A stretch of 12,938 nt of DNA. It comes from Bacteroidota bacterium (lineage in GTDB: Bacteria > Bacteroidota > Bacteroidia > Chitinophagales > UBA2359). This document shows, piece by piece, positions 1 through 8,155 of this stretch (the stretch's first letter is position 1; each line of letters opens with the position of its first letter). Under the pieces are notes generated by a model. It did no database searches. It was not told the DNA's origin and saw only the letters and a program-made list of their open reading frames with translations. The position numbers and the translations under genes were made by a program. The DNA is taken from assembly GCA_020629895.1 (NCBI GenBank), contig JAHDCM010000041.1, positions 1 through 12,938 on the forward strand. The letters run 5' to 3'.

Positions 1-136
1 ACGCGAAAGACGGTTGAACGATGCACGATTTACGTGCGATGTTACGTTGTGGTGCAATGCGCAAAATTTTACGCCTCTCGTCAGAACGTAACGTCACACA
101 TTTCATCGCTGATCGTAAATCGCCCCATCGTCTTTC
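1..136 (+). repeat. 3' end and second palindrome of intergenic element, copy 0 (cut by window start)
   Basis: The window opens with ACGCG, followed by a long imperfect inverted repeat. This is what follows the CACGC end of the full copy at 8262-8531 (compare ACGCGGAAACGATAGAACGA there with ACGCGAAAGACGGTTGAACG here). The arms contain, in order, GAAAGACG (5-12), CGATTTACG, GCGATG and TTACGTT on the left. Their complements AACGTAA, CATCGC, CGTAAATCG and CGTCTTTC (129-136) lie on the right, so the palindrome spans about 5-136 with several bulges. Only the last bases of the core would be inside the window, so assignment to the same family rests on the ACGCG junction and on shared words in the palindrome. 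No gene is seen in this stretch. Confidence 0.6.
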
Positions 137-155
137 ATTTCTTCTCAGAACATCG

Positions 156-163
156 TATCTTTG
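156..163 (+). promoter_or_regulatory. -7 promoter element of ahcY (TATCTTTG)
   Basis: TATCTTTG matches the Bacteroidota primary-sigma -7 consensus TAnnTTTG exactly. It lies 78 bases before the ahcY ATG, directly after the palindrome of the upstream element. No clean TTG -33 element is present at the usual distance; the region around 131-136 is T-rich (TCTTTC). Transcription would start near 170 and give a leader of about 70 bases that is A/T-rich near the start codon. Confidence 0.6.
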
Positions 164-240
164 CAGTCCAATTTATAATCGCACTTTTCATTTCTATTGT
201 AAATTATAGCTTTTTTACTCACAAAAATAAAAAACTCACC

Positions 241-1557
241 ATGAGTTCAACTGTCAATTTAAGTCTTCCTTACAAAGTAAAAGACATTTCCCTAGCCGCT
301 TGGGGACGAAGAGAAATCGAATTAGCTGAAGCAGAAATGCCCGGATTAATGGCTATTCGTGAAGAATACAAAGATAAAAAACCATTAGCGGGTGCGCGCA
401 TTGCGGGTTGTTTACACATGACCATTCAAACAGCCGTACTAATCGAAACCCTTACCGAACTAGGTGCAGAAGTTCGCTGGTCTTCCTGTAATATCTTTTC
501 TACCCAAGATCATGCCGCAGCTGCCGTTGCCGCAGCAGGCGTGCCTGTTTTTGCTTGGAAAGGAATGAACGAAGAAGAATTTGACTGGTGCATCGAACAA
601 ACTTTATTCTTTGGTAGCGAAGATCGCCCACTCAACATGATCTTAGATGATGGTGGAGACCTTACCAATATGGTATTAGATCAATATCCTGAAATGGTAC
701 CTGGTGTAAAAGGCATTTCGGAAGAAACAACCACAGGTGTACATCGCTTATACGAGCGTGTTGCTAAAGGTACTCTTCCAATGCCAGCTATCAATATCAA
801 TGACTCAGTTACGAAGTCAAAATTTGATAACAAATATGGTTGTCGCGAGTCACTAGTAGATGCGATTCGTCGAGCGACTGACTTGATGTTAGCAGGAAAA
901 GTGGCAGTTGTAGCAGGTTATGGTGATGTAGGAAAAGGTTCTGTCGCTTCTTTACGCGGGGCAGGTGCTAGAGTTATTGTTACCGAAATTGATCCTATTT
1001 GTGCTTTACAAGCCGCTATGGATGGTTTTGCGGTTAAGAAGATGGTAAATGCTATCGCTGAAGCAGATATTGTTGTGACAGCAACAGGCTGTAAAGACAT
1101 CGTTTCGGAGCAACACTTTAGAGCGATGAAAGACAAGGCGATTGTTTGTAATATCGGCCATTTCGATAATGAAATTGACATGGCTTGGTTGAATGACAAC
1201 TATGGAGCTACCAAAGTAGAAATCAAACCACAAGTAGACAAATATACGATCGACGGTAAAGATGTGATTGTATTGGCAGAAGGTCGCTTGGTTAATTTAG
1301 GTTGTGCAACAGGTCATCCTTCGTTTGTGATGTCTAATTCATTTACCAACCAAGTATTAGCGCAACTCGAATTATGGCACAATAGCGCAAACTATGAGAA
1401 CAAGGTGTACATGTTACCTAAGCATTTAGATGAAAAGGTAGCTCGTTTGCATCTTGCCAAAATTGGTGTGGAGCTAGACGAATTGACTGAAGATCAAGCC
1501 TCTTATATTGGTGTAAAACCAGAAGGACCATTTAAGCCTGAGTATTACAGATATTAA
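241..1557 (+). CDS. ahcY: Adenosylhomocysteinase (S-adenosyl-L-homocysteine hydrolase)
   Basis: Cytoplasmic NAD-dependent enzyme (EC 3.13.2.1) that reversibly splits S-adenosylhomocysteine into adenosine and homocysteine, removing the inhibitory product of methyltransferases. The protein has 438 residues. Seen in the sequence: substrate-domain motifs HMTIQTA (His59), DDGGDLTN (Asp136), [15 protein letters not shown] (Glu161) and [18 protein letters not shown] (Lys191, Asp195, Cys201). The Rossmann NAD loop GYGDVGKG is at 226-233, followed by [11 protein letters not shown] (His307), GHPSFVMS (His359) and the C-terminal tail KPEYYRY that contacts the neighbouring subunit's cofactor. All catalytic positions known for the family are kept. 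It matches the compact form of about 430-440 residues. An ATG at 34 is open in the same frame, but the promoter at 156 and family alignment ([19 protein letters not shown]) put the start at 241. No RBS is visible, as is common in Bacteroidota. Both flanks carry copies of the same intergenic element. Confidence 0.98.
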   Translation: MSSTVNLSLPYKVKDISLAAWGRREIELAEAEMPGLMAIREEYKDKKPLAGARIAGCLHMTIQTAVLIETLTELGAEVRWSSCNIFSTQDHAAAAVAAAGVPVFAWKGMNEEEFDWCIEQTLFFGSEDRPLNMILDDGGDLTNMVLDQYPEMVPGVKGISEETTTGVHRLYERVAKGTLPMPAININDSVTKSKFDNKYGCRESLVDAIRRATDLMLAGKVAVVAGYGDVGKGSVASLRGAGARVIVTEIDPICALQAAMDGFAVKKMVNAIAEADIVVTATGCKDIVSEQHFRAMKDKAIVCNIGHFDNEIDMAWLNDNYGATKVEIKPQVDKYTIDGKDVIVLAEGRLVNLGCATGHPSFVMSNSFTNQVLAQLELWHNSANYENKVYMLPKHLDEKVARLHLAKIGVELDELTEDQASYIGVKPEGPFKPEYYRY

Positions 1558-1560
1558 GCC

Positions 1561-1840
1561 AATGATTGAGTGAATGAAGGATTGAATAAAAGTAATGCTC
1601 ATTCAATCCTTCGATTATTCATGCATTGATTTTGCGTGAGGGATAGTAGCGGTAGCTTGCCGAAATAGATGCTTTGTGAAGCAAAGACTAGCGGGGCTGA
1701 CAGCGGAAGACACCGCTAGGATTATGCTGAACTAGCAACTATGAGACAACTACAAGTGGATAGCCCGACGTGTGTACAAAAAATGCAGTAATCATTTTTT
1801 TAAAATGGTTATTGCATTTTTTTGTATGTACGGCACGCCC
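1561..1840 (-). repeat. Two-palindrome intergenic element, copy A (inverted)
   Basis: Read on the minus strand this copy starts GGGCGTG (1840 downward) and its core ends CTATCCCTCACGC (at 1634). GCGTG and CACGC are complementary and could close the element. Inside lie: palindrome 1 (1775-1826, about 24 pairs, imperfect); GTCGGGCTATCC; a pairing CAACTAC (1747-1753) with GTAGCTTG (1652-1659), one bulge; and a central 7-bp stem, CTAGCGG (1688-1694) with CCGCTAG (1713-1719). Beyond CACGC lies palindrome 2: GAAGGATTGAAT (1576-1587) and ATTCAATCCTTC (1601-1612), 12 perfect pairs with a 13-base loop and weaker pairing outward to about 1561 and 1630. The core aligns almost base for base with the copy at 8262-8462. 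The element fills nearly the whole ahcY-pdxJ gap. It could be a mobile repeat, a structured RNA gene or both; no protein is encoded. Confidence 0.8.
1576..1612. repeat. 12-bp perfect hairpin just after ahcY (palindrome 2 of copy A)
   Basis: The arms 1576-1587 and 1601-1612 pair perfectly around a 13-base loop, 18 bases after the ahcY stop. There is no T-run after the stem on either strand, so it is not a canonical intrinsic terminator. It could still slow 3' exonucleases at the end of the ahcY transcript. It is best read as the 3' palindrome of the repeated element. Confidence 0.6.
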
Positions 1841-1880
1841 AAAAACATCTTAAGAATTGACACATTATAATTAAAACCTT

Positions 1881-2606
1881 ATGCGAAAGACGCGTTTAAG
1901 TGTAAACATTAATAAAGTCGCATTAATTCGTAATGCGCGAGGTAGCAATTTGCCAAACCTCCAACAATTTGCCCTTGATTGTGAACGGTTTGGAGCCGAG
2001 GGCATTACGGTACATCCACGCCCCGATGAGCGGCATATTCGCTACCAAGATTTATACGATTTGAAACCTATTCTACAAACAGAATTTAATGTGGAGGGTT
2101 ATCCGTCGAAGAAGTTTTTGGACATTGTATGTGATGTGAAACCAGCACAGTGTACCCTTGTACCTGACCCGCCAGGCGTATTGACCTCTAATGCAGGTTG
2201 GGATACCATTGCACATCAGTCATTTTTGAAAGACGTGATTGCTCAATTGCAGGAAGCAGGCATTCGGGTATCTTTATTTATTGAAACAAACCACACCTTG
2301 TTAGATGCAGCGAAAGAAACTGGAACGGATCGAATTGAGTTTTATACAGGTCCTTTTGCTGAACAGTTTCCACATCAAGCACAAGAAGCGGTGGCTCCTT
2401 ATGCGGCTGCATCGCGTCATGCAGCTAATATTGGTTTGGGCATTAATGCTGGTCATGACCTCAATTTAGATAATTTGCGCTTTTTTAATGAACAACTTCC
2501 CGATTTGCAAGAAGTCTCTATTGGTCATGCGCTTATTTCGAATGCCCTTTATTTGGGTATCGAAAATACGATTCAGTTATACCTAAGATGTTTAGATAAA
2601 GAATAA
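1881..2606 (+). CDS. pdxJ: Pyridoxine 5'-phosphate synthase
   Basis: Cytoplasmic enzyme (EC 2.6.99.2) that condenses 1-deoxy-D-xylulose 5-phosphate with 3-amino-2-oxopropyl phosphate to give pyridoxine 5'-phosphate, the ring-closing step of the DXP-dependent vitamin B6 pathway. The protein has 241 residues, a normal length for a single TIM-barrel PdxJ. Diagnostic motifs seen: LSVNINKVALIRNARG (6-21), GITVHPRPDERHIR (41-54, with His45, Arg47, Arg51 and His52 at the phosphate/active site), EFNVEGYP (Glu72), CTLVPDPPGVLTSNAGWD (91-108), FIETN, GLGINAGHDLN (His192) and the phosphate-binding SIGHALI (213-219). The VNINK...NARG form, instead of VNIDH...RQARG, is the type I associate with Bacteroidota. 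The start ATG at 1881 gives the expected N-terminus. No clear promoter of its own is seen in the 40 bases between the upstream repeat and the start. Confidence 0.97.
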   Translation: MRKTRLSVNINKVALIRNARGSNLPNLQQFALDCERFGAEGITVHPRPDERHIRYQDLYDLKPILQTEFNVEGYPSKKFLDIVCDVKPAQCTLVPDPPGVLTSNAGWDTIAHQSFLKDVIAQLQEAGIRVSLFIETNHTLLDAAKETGTDRIEFYTGPFAEQFPHQAQEAVAPYAAASRHAANIGLGINAGHDLNLDNLRFFNEQLPDLQEVSIGHALISNALYLGIENTIQLYLRCLDKE

Positions 2607-2629
2607 TCTTAAAAAAATAAACGCCTCAT

Positions 2630-2658
2630 GCAACCCTTTTTCCATGACCCCCCTCTTA
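2630..2658 (+). promoter_or_regulatory. ECF-sigma-like promoter motif 1 (GCAACC-N18-TCTTA)
   Basis: GCAACC at 2630-2635 followed by a C/T-rich run and TCTTA at 2654-2658. GCAACC resembles the AAC-containing -35 elements of ECF (extracytoplasmic function) sigma factors, and TCTTA resembles a -10 of the CGTCTTA kind. The same words at the same 18-base spacing recur at 3021-3049, which is the main reason to take them seriously. This site is about 700 bases before susC. Confidence 0.35.
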
Positions 2659-3020
2659 ATATATTAACACATCCAAATCCAAACTATCACTTAGTAAATA
2701 ATTCATTAATTTCGGGATTAGAATTTCCTAATTTGAAAAATAGATACTACTTTTATAAGGTATAATACTCGACCCCTATTCATTTGACAATCCACAACCA
2801 AGTAGTTTTCTATTCGATAATTAAAAATAAACCAACAACTGATTTAGTTTTTTTTTACACACGACACAACCCACCAGATTGTACATTATGATTTCATAAC
2901 AGTGTACAAGTCTCCTTATCATTTTATTATTTTCAATGGCTAGTGCTTGGTCATTTGTATAAATGCGCGATAGTACTTCTTTTTGAAGTTTATTTTTCGT
3001 AATATCTTTTTTTATACGAT

Positions 3021-3049
3021 GCAACCATTTTTAACATTAGTCCATCTTA
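3021..3049 (+). promoter_or_regulatory. ECF-sigma-like promoter motif 2 (GCAACC-N18-TCTTA)
   Basis: GCAACC at 3021-3026 and TCTTA at 3045-3049, separated by 18 bases as in the upstream motif. Both also share the wider word ATGCAACCnTTTTT. The site is about 310 bases before the susC start and points toward it. Many SusC/SusD operons in Bacteroidota are controlled by ECF sigma/anti-sigma pairs, so it is a candidate susC promoter. That is inference; no sigma gene lies in the window. Confidence 0.4.
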
Positions 3050-3356
3050 TTTTAATTAGGCAAATTGGGCCTAGTTCAAAATAGATGCTTACCTCTGTCT
3101 TTTAAGGCTCCAACAGCCTCCTGTATAACTATATTGTAAGTGGTTTTATTTCCTAGAAATTGCTTTAGGAAGAAAAAAACCAATATATTAGCTATTAAAT
3201 TCGATGAACTCCTGCTTTTGTTAAACCATTTGAGGTTTTAAATAGATTGGCTTCTATACAAACAACTAGTTATTTACTGATACGACAACGATACTAAAAT
3301 ATATATCTACAATATTATTTATTATTAACCATTTCTTTTAACCAAAAATCATAAGT

Positions 3357-6300
3357 ATGAAGAAATTAGTACTTTCGCTCCTTGTGGTTTTCTTTGCAGT
3401 AACATCTGTTATGGCACAGCGAACTATTGAGGGACAACTAACAGGCTCAGACGGTCTACCGATCGTTGGCGCAAACGTACTAGTCAAAGGGACATCTATT
3501 GGTACCACTACTGATGTAGATGGTAAATATGCATTAGATGTACCTGCTGGCGAAGAAGTGATTGTGTACAGTTTTACTGGATTCAATTCACAAGAAATTA
3601 CACTTGGAAGCTCTAACATTGTTGACTTGGTGATGGAAGAAGGGATTATGCTAGACGAGGCAGTTATTACTGGTCTGGGCATAGAGCGAGAAAAAAAATC
3701 ATTGGGTTATGCCGTCACGGAAGTTTCGGGTGAAGGACTTGAAAACTCAAAAGAGGTAAACATTGTAAATGCCTTATCGGGTAAGGTACCCGGTCTGCAA
3801 GTACAAGGTACCGCCTCCTCTCTGGGTGGTTCTTCACGGGTCACGATTCGTGGTGCCAACTCTTTCTTAGGAAACAACCAGCCACTTTTCGTAGTAGATG
3901 GTGTACCACTCGATAACTCTAACTTTGCTGATAACAGCCAGTCAAGAGGATTTGGTGGTAGTGATGCCTACGATTATGGTAACACCATCCAAGATATTGA
4001 TCCTAACTCTATCAAGGAAATGACTGTATTGAAAGGTGCATCTGCATCTGCTCTTTACGGACAACGTGGTGCAAACGGTGTGATCTTAATTACTACTAAA
4101 GACGGTTCTGGTGTTAAAAAAGGTTTAGGTATCGAGTTGAACTCATCTATTGCTTTTGATAACGTAATAAACTTGATTCCTCACCAACAAGTGTATGGTG
4201 GTGGACAGGCAAACCCTGAAACTAGTCATGGGTTTTATGAATTCAATCAAGATGGAACGACTTACTTAGCTCCTCTTTACAAAAAAGATGGTTCTTGGGG
4301 ACCTAAATACGATCCAAATTTACAAGTTAGACACTGGGATTCTTGGGATCCTGATGCTTCTAATTACAAAGAAACAAGACCTTGGGTTGCTCCAAATGTT
4401 GGATATGAAGATTATTTCGACACTGGTCGTTCTTTGACGAACAGTATCGCTCTTTCTGGTAGTGACAAGCGTGGATCTTTCCGTGCGGGTTATACCAACT
4501 TATCACAAAATGGTGTTACTCCTAATGCTCGTTTGAATAGAAACTCTATTAACTTAAATAGCCGTTATAATATCAATGACTGGTTATCTGTAAATGTTAG
4601 TGGTAACTATATTAAAACGGATGCTGAAAACAGAAACATTACAGGTTATAATAATGGTAACCCAATGCAAGGATTTACCCAATGGTGGCAAACACAATTG
4701 GACGTAGATCGTTTGAAGAATGCGACCAACTTAATTGATGGCAGACAATACACTTGGAATGCCGTAGGAGAATCAGTAGATGAGAATGGAGATATCATTT
4801 TATTTAATCATGCTCCTAACTTCTTCGATAACCCACATTGGGTACGTGAAAACTTCTTACAAGAAGATACGCGTAACCGTTTATTTGGTAATGCTGGTGT
4901 GAACATCAAAATTGCTGAGGGACTTACTTTGAATAGCCGTTTTGGTACTGACTTCTATCAGTATAGCCGTCGTGAAGGTATTCCTGTACAATCGGTTGAA
5001 GCTTCTTACTATGCTGAAAAAGAAAACCGTTTCCAAGAAAACAACATTGAGACTCGTTTAAACTACGAAAGAAGATTAGGAGATAACTTCTCTTTAAACA
5101 CATTCGTAGGAACCAACTTCATGAAGCAGTTCAGACGTAGTACAGATGCAAGTACAATTGGACCTTTAGCCTTAGATGGTTTTTGGAACTTATCTAACTC
5201 AACAGGTGGCTCTCAAACAACTACTGACGAAGTTAGAAAGGCAATCAATAGTGTATTCGGTTTTGCTTCTGTAGGATTTAGAGACTTCTTATACTTAGAC
5301 GTATCGTTAAGAAATGACTGGTCTTCGACACTTCCTCCAGAAGAGCGTTCTTACTTCTACCCATCTGTATCTTCTAGTATTGTACTTTCTGAGTTAGGAG
5401 GATTGAACAACCTTTCTTTCCTTTCTTTCTTGAAACTACGTGGTAGTTATGCACGTGTAGGTAACGATGCTAGTCCTTATAGCTTATATGACACTTATAC
5501 ACCACTTACGCCAAACTTTGGTTCTAATCCACGTTATGGAGTGCCTAACGCACAAAATAATGCTTTATTAAAGCCTGAGTTAACAGACGAATTTGAAGTA
5601 GGAATAGATGTACGTTTCTTCAACAACCGTTTAGGTTTTGACCTTGCTTACTTCGATCGTACTACTACTGAGCAAATCTTCTCTGTACCAACTTCTGCTT
5701 CTACTGGTTATACTTCTCGTTTCTTAAACGCGGGTAAAATGAAGAACAATGGTATTGAGTTTGCAATGAACGCACGTCCTGTTCAAACTAGCAAATTTAG
5801 CTGGGATATTGGATTCAATATCTTTAGAGGTAGAAACGAAGTTGTTGAATTAGCTCCTGGTGTAGATAATATCTCAAGAGGTAATACATGGGCAGCTAAT
5901 ATCCGTATTTCTGAAGGTGATCCTTATATGGCAATCTATGGTGTTGATTTTGTTCGTGAAAATTATGAAGAAGATGCAGAAGGTAACATCACACGCAACG
6001 AAGGCCGTATCGTAGTTGGTGAAGATGGTCTTTACAAAACAACTAGTGGCCGTGTATTCTTAGGTTCTTCTATTCCTGACTTTACTGGTGGTTTGAATAC
6101 GTCTTTCAACTTTGGACCTTTAAGCCTTTCTGGTTTATTAGATTTCCAAAAAGGTGGACAAATTCACTCTACTTCATTACAATGGGCGAAATACTCTGGT
6201 ATGTCTCCTGAAACGGTTGAATTTAATGGTGAGTCTGACATCCGTGCAAACGGTATGGTATTACCTGGTGTCAAAGAAGATGGAAGTGAAAACGACATCG

Positions 6301-6614
6301 TTATTACAGACATTCAAGGATACTACCAAAACTGGGGGCAAGTTGCTTCTGTTGCAGCTCATAACTTACACGATAAGAGTTTCTTGAAATTGAGAGAAGT
6401 AAGACTTGACTATAAATTACCTTCTAACCTATTTAAAGGATTAGGTTCTGATATTTACTTAGGTGTGTTTGGTAGAAACTTAGCGATATTAGCTTCTGAT
6501 CTTCCTTACCTTGATCCTCAAGGTATTACTGGTGCTGGTAACGATCAAGGTTTTGAGAATGCTCAAGTACCTTCTACTAGATCATTTGGTGTTAATTTAA
6601 GAGTTAAATTATAA
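3357..6614 (+). CDS. SusC/RagA-family TonB-linked outer membrane transporter
   Basis: Outer-membrane beta-barrel that, with its SusD-like lid (the next gene), imports a nutrient using TonB energy. The protein has 1085 residues, typical for SusC proteins. Order seen: signal peptide MKKLVLSLLVVFFAVTSVMA (cleavage after residue 20); a carboxypeptidase-D regulatory-like beta-sandwich at about 22-95 (IEGQLTGSDGLPIVGANVLVKG...GTTTDVDGKYAL); and a TonB-box-like LDEAVITGLGIEREKKSLGYAV (99-120). The plug at about 120-250 has the hallmark strings NALSGKVPGLQV, VTIRGANSF, QPLFVVDGVPLDN and ASASALYGQRGANGVILITTKDG. A long barrel follows and ends in the aromatic-rich strand RSFGVNLRVKL. The frame is intact. 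The substrate cannot be told: no glycoside hydrolase or peptidase is beside the pair. The start is fixed by the signal peptide. Confidence 0.97.
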   Translation: MKKLVLSLLVVFFAVTSVMAQRTIEGQLTGSDGLPIVGANVLVKGTSIGTTTDVDGKYALDVPAGEEVIVYSFTGFNSQEITLGSSNIVDLVMEEGIMLDEAVITGLGIEREKKSLGYAVTEVSGEGLENSKEVNIVNALSGKVPGLQVQGTASSLGGSSRVTIRGANSFLGNNQPLFVVDGVPLDNSNFADNSQSRGFGGSDAYDYGNTIQDIDPNSIKEMTVLKGASASALYGQRGANGVILITTKDGSGVKKGLGIELNSSIAFDNVINLIPHQQVYGGGQANPETSHGFYEFNQDGTTYLAPLYKKDGSWGPKYDPNLQVRHWDSWDPDASNYKETRPWVAPNVGYEDYFDTGRSLTNSIALSGSDKRGSFRAGYTNLSQNGVTPNARLNRNSINLNSRYNINDWLSVNVSGNYIKTDAENRNITGYNNGNPMQGFTQWWQTQLDVDRLKNATNLIDGRQYTWNAVGESVDENGDIILFNHAPNFFDNPHWVRENFLQEDTRNRLFGNAGVNIKIAEGLTLNSRFGTDFYQYSRREGIPVQSVEASYYAEKENRFQENNIETRLNYERRLGDNFSLNTFVGTNFMKQFRRSTDASTIGPLALDGFWNLSNSTGGSQTTTDEVRKAINSVFGFASVGFRDFLYLDVSLRNDWSSTLPPEERSYFYPSVSSSIVLSELGGLNNLSFLSFLKLRGSYARVGNDASPYSLYDTYTPLTPNFGSNPRYGVPNAQNNALLKPELTDEFEVGIDVRFFNNRLGFDLAYFDRTTTEQIFSVPTSASTGYTSRFLNAGKMKNNGIEFAMNARPVQTSKFSWDIGFNIFRGRNEVVELAPGVDNISRGNTWAANIRISEGDPYMAIYGVDFVRENYEEDAEGNITRNEGRIVVGEDGLYKTTSGRVFLGSSIPDFTGGLNTSFNFGPLSLSGLLDFQKGGQIHSTSLQWAKYSGMSPETVEFNGESDIRANGMVLPGVKEDGSENDIVITDIQGYYQNWGQVASVAAHNLHDKSFLKLREVRLDYKLPSNLFKGLGSDIYLGVFGRNLAILASDLPYLDPQGITGAGNDQGFENAQVPSTRSFGVNLRVKL

Positions 6615-6628
6615 TCACTAGTTATCGC

Positions 6629-6657
6629 AGAATAGAAGCCATTTGCTTCTATTCTGT
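6629..6657 (+). other. Perfect 12-bp hairpin between susC and susD
   Basis: CAGAATAGAAGC (6629-6640) pairs perfectly with GCTTCTATTCTG (6646-6657) around the 5-base loop CATTT. It starts 15 bases after the susC stop and ends 56 bases before the susD start. There is no T-tract directly after the stem, so it is more likely a partial terminator or a stem that protects the susC or susD message than a full stop. Such a device could set different SusC and SusD amounts from one transcript. Confidence 0.6.
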
Positions 6658-6712
6658 TAACAACTTAACACTTATTTTTTGTAAACTTTTATCTTAATAA
6701 AATAGAAATAAC

Positions 6713-8131
6713 ATGATCAATAAATTAAAATACTTATTCCTTTTCAGTTTAGTTTTGACCATCTTCTCTTGTGAAGATTTCGACGACGTTAACACTGATC
6801 CTAATGAGCCGACCGCTGTTCCTCCGTCTAACTTATTGACGCAAGCAACGTACGCGCTATATGACCAGCTACATTCTCGTATTCAAAACGGTGAGTGGGG
6901 CTTATTGATGGTGCAACAATGGGCACAAAACGAATATACACAAGAACAACGTTACGAAATAGATGCAACGCAGTTCAATGGTTCTTGGACGACTTATTAT
7001 GCATCTATATTGAATGAATTGGCAGTAGCAAAATCACTGATTAATGAGGATGCTACTATCCCTGCACAAAGAAAAGCGAATCAATTAGCAATCATTGACA
7101 TTTTACGAGTACAAGCGATTCAAGCTTTGACCGAAACATTTGGAGATATTCCTTATTCGCAAGCGATCAATCCTGACTTCTCATTCCCTGTTTACGATAG
7201 CCAACAAACTGTTTGGACAGGCATTATGGGTGAGTTAGATGCTGCACTTGCTTCAATGAGTGGGTCTGATGGTTTTGCTGCTGGTGACCTTGTATTTGGT
7301 GGAGATGCTGCTGCTTGGAAAAAGCTAGGAGCTTCTATCCTTTTGAAAATGGCAATGCGTGTATCAGATGTAGATGCTGGTTTAGCTTCTCAATATGCTG
7401 CAAAAGCCAATGGTTACGGATTCCTTGACAGCGATGCATTATTTGTATTTGATAGCTCTAATCCTGATATTTCAAACCCACTTTGGGAAGATGTAAATAT
7501 CAATGGACGTGATGACTTCAGTATCACAAAGCGTCTAATCAATACCTTAAACGATCTCGGTGATCCTCGTTTGGCTGCTTTCGTAGCACCTAATGTTGCA
7601 GGAGATTTTGTTGGTATCGACTATGGTTTAGATGATGTTAATGCAGTACTTCAAAAAGATAACTCTTCTCGCCCTGCCGATGCAGTGAGAGGAGCTAGTG
7701 CGCCTCATGCAATCATGACAGTTGCTGAAGTACAATTTTTCTTAGCTGAAGCTTATGAAAGAGGAATTCTTTCTGGTGATGCTGCTGCCGCTTATGCTGC
7801 TGGTGTTACTGCTTCTATGAACCAATGGGGTATTTCTGATCAAGCAGCTATTGATGCTTATATTACTGCTAATGCTTACGATTCTGGTAACTGGAAAGCA
7901 GTTATTGGCCTTCAAAAGTGGTTGGCACTATATATGAATGGTCCAGAAGCATGGGCAGAACATCGTCGTTTAGATGAGCCTGCTCTTTCTGCTCCTGATG
8001 CTGCAATCATTACTTCTATCCCTACTAGAGTACTTTACCCAAGTGGAGAAGTTTCTACAAATGAAGAAATGTTATTACAATCTGGTACAGCCGATGAATT
8101 AACAACTAAATTATGGTGGGACGTTAACTAA
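6713..8131 (+). CDS. SusD/RagB-family surface lipoprotein (SusD-like 2 type)
   Basis: Surface-exposed lipoprotein that closes over the SusC barrel and captures the ligand. The protein has 472 residues. Seen: lipoprotein signal peptide MINKLKYLFLFSLVLTIFSC with the lipidated cysteine at residue 20, followed by the acidic CEDFDDVNTD. An acidic stretch after the cysteine is the known surface-export signal of Bacteroidota lipoproteins. The N-terminal DVNTDPNEPTAVPPSNLLTQA and the later PYSQAINPDFSFPVYDSQQTVW are characteristic of the SusD-like 2 branch. The helical, alanine-rich middle (about 170-360) fits the TPR-like scaffold, and AEVQFFLAEAYERG...AAAAYAAGV (about 340-365) is the usual C-terminal SusD helix pair. 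It lies 98 bases after susC, and a strong terminator follows at 8184. The ligand is unknown. Confidence 0.95.
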   Translation: MINKLKYLFLFSLVLTIFSCEDFDDVNTDPNEPTAVPPSNLLTQATYALYDQLHSRIQNGEWGLLMVQQWAQNEYTQEQRYEIDATQFNGSWTTYYASILNELAVAKSLINEDATIPAQRKANQLAIIDILRVQAIQALTETFGDIPYSQAINPDFSFPVYDSQQTVWTGIMGELDAALASMSGSDGFAAGDLVFGGDAAAWKKLGASILLKMAMRVSDVDAGLASQYAAKANGYGFLDSDALFVFDSSNPDISNPLWEDVNINGRDDFSITKRLINTLNDLGDPRLAAFVAPNVAGDFVGIDYGLDDVNAVLQKDNSSRPADAVRGASAPHAIMTVAEVQFFLAEAYERGILSGDAAAAYAAGVTASMNQWGISDQAAIDAYITANAYDSGNWKAVIGLQKWLALYMNGPEAWAEHRRLDEPALSAPDAAIITSIPTRVLYPSGEVSTNEEMLLQSGTADELTTKLWWDVN

Positions 8132-8155
8132 TAACAGCCCCTATACATTGATGCC

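Larger units (their letters stand above)
2607..3356. other. Gene-poor A/T-rich region between pdxJ and susC
   Basis: I find no convincing gene here on either strand. Contents seen: two ECF-like promoter motifs of identical spacing (2630-2658 and 3021-3049), and a series of shared words that suggests the surrounding 150-200 bases are a diverged direct duplication. Two small hairpins are AGGCT-CCAAC-AGCCT (3105-3119) and TTCCTA...TAGGAA (3150-3171). The last 100 bases before susC are very A/T-rich and hold no clear TAnnTTTG element. There is also no intrinsic terminator for pdxJ. Short open frames at 2628-2765 (+) and 2821-3024 (-) look like chance. Confidence 0.6.

Noticed and set aside
34..240. 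N-terminal extension of ahcY from an ATG at 34
   Set aside because: The extension lies across the palindrome and the TATCTTTG promoter box, has no resemblance to the enzyme family, and the normal N-terminus begins at 241.
1857..1871. TTGACA and TATAAT before pdxJ
   Set aside because: The two words are only three bases apart, so they cannot form a sigma-70 promoter, and Bacteroidota use a different consensus.
2628..2765. 45-codon + strand frame beginning MQPFFHDPP
   Set aside because: Its ATG is part of the repeated ATGCAACCnTTTTT motif; the second motif copy gives only 21 codons with different continuation, so the DNA motif and not a peptide seems conserved.
2821..3024. 67-codon minus-strand frame (TTG start)
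   Set aside because: No recognisable family, A/T-driven composition, no promoter or RBS seen, and its start overlaps the second ECF-like motif. A real small protein is not excluded.
3213..3220. TGCTTTTG as the susC -7 element
   Set aside because: One mismatch to TAnnTTTG in an A/T-rich region and no -33 partner; too weak to list.
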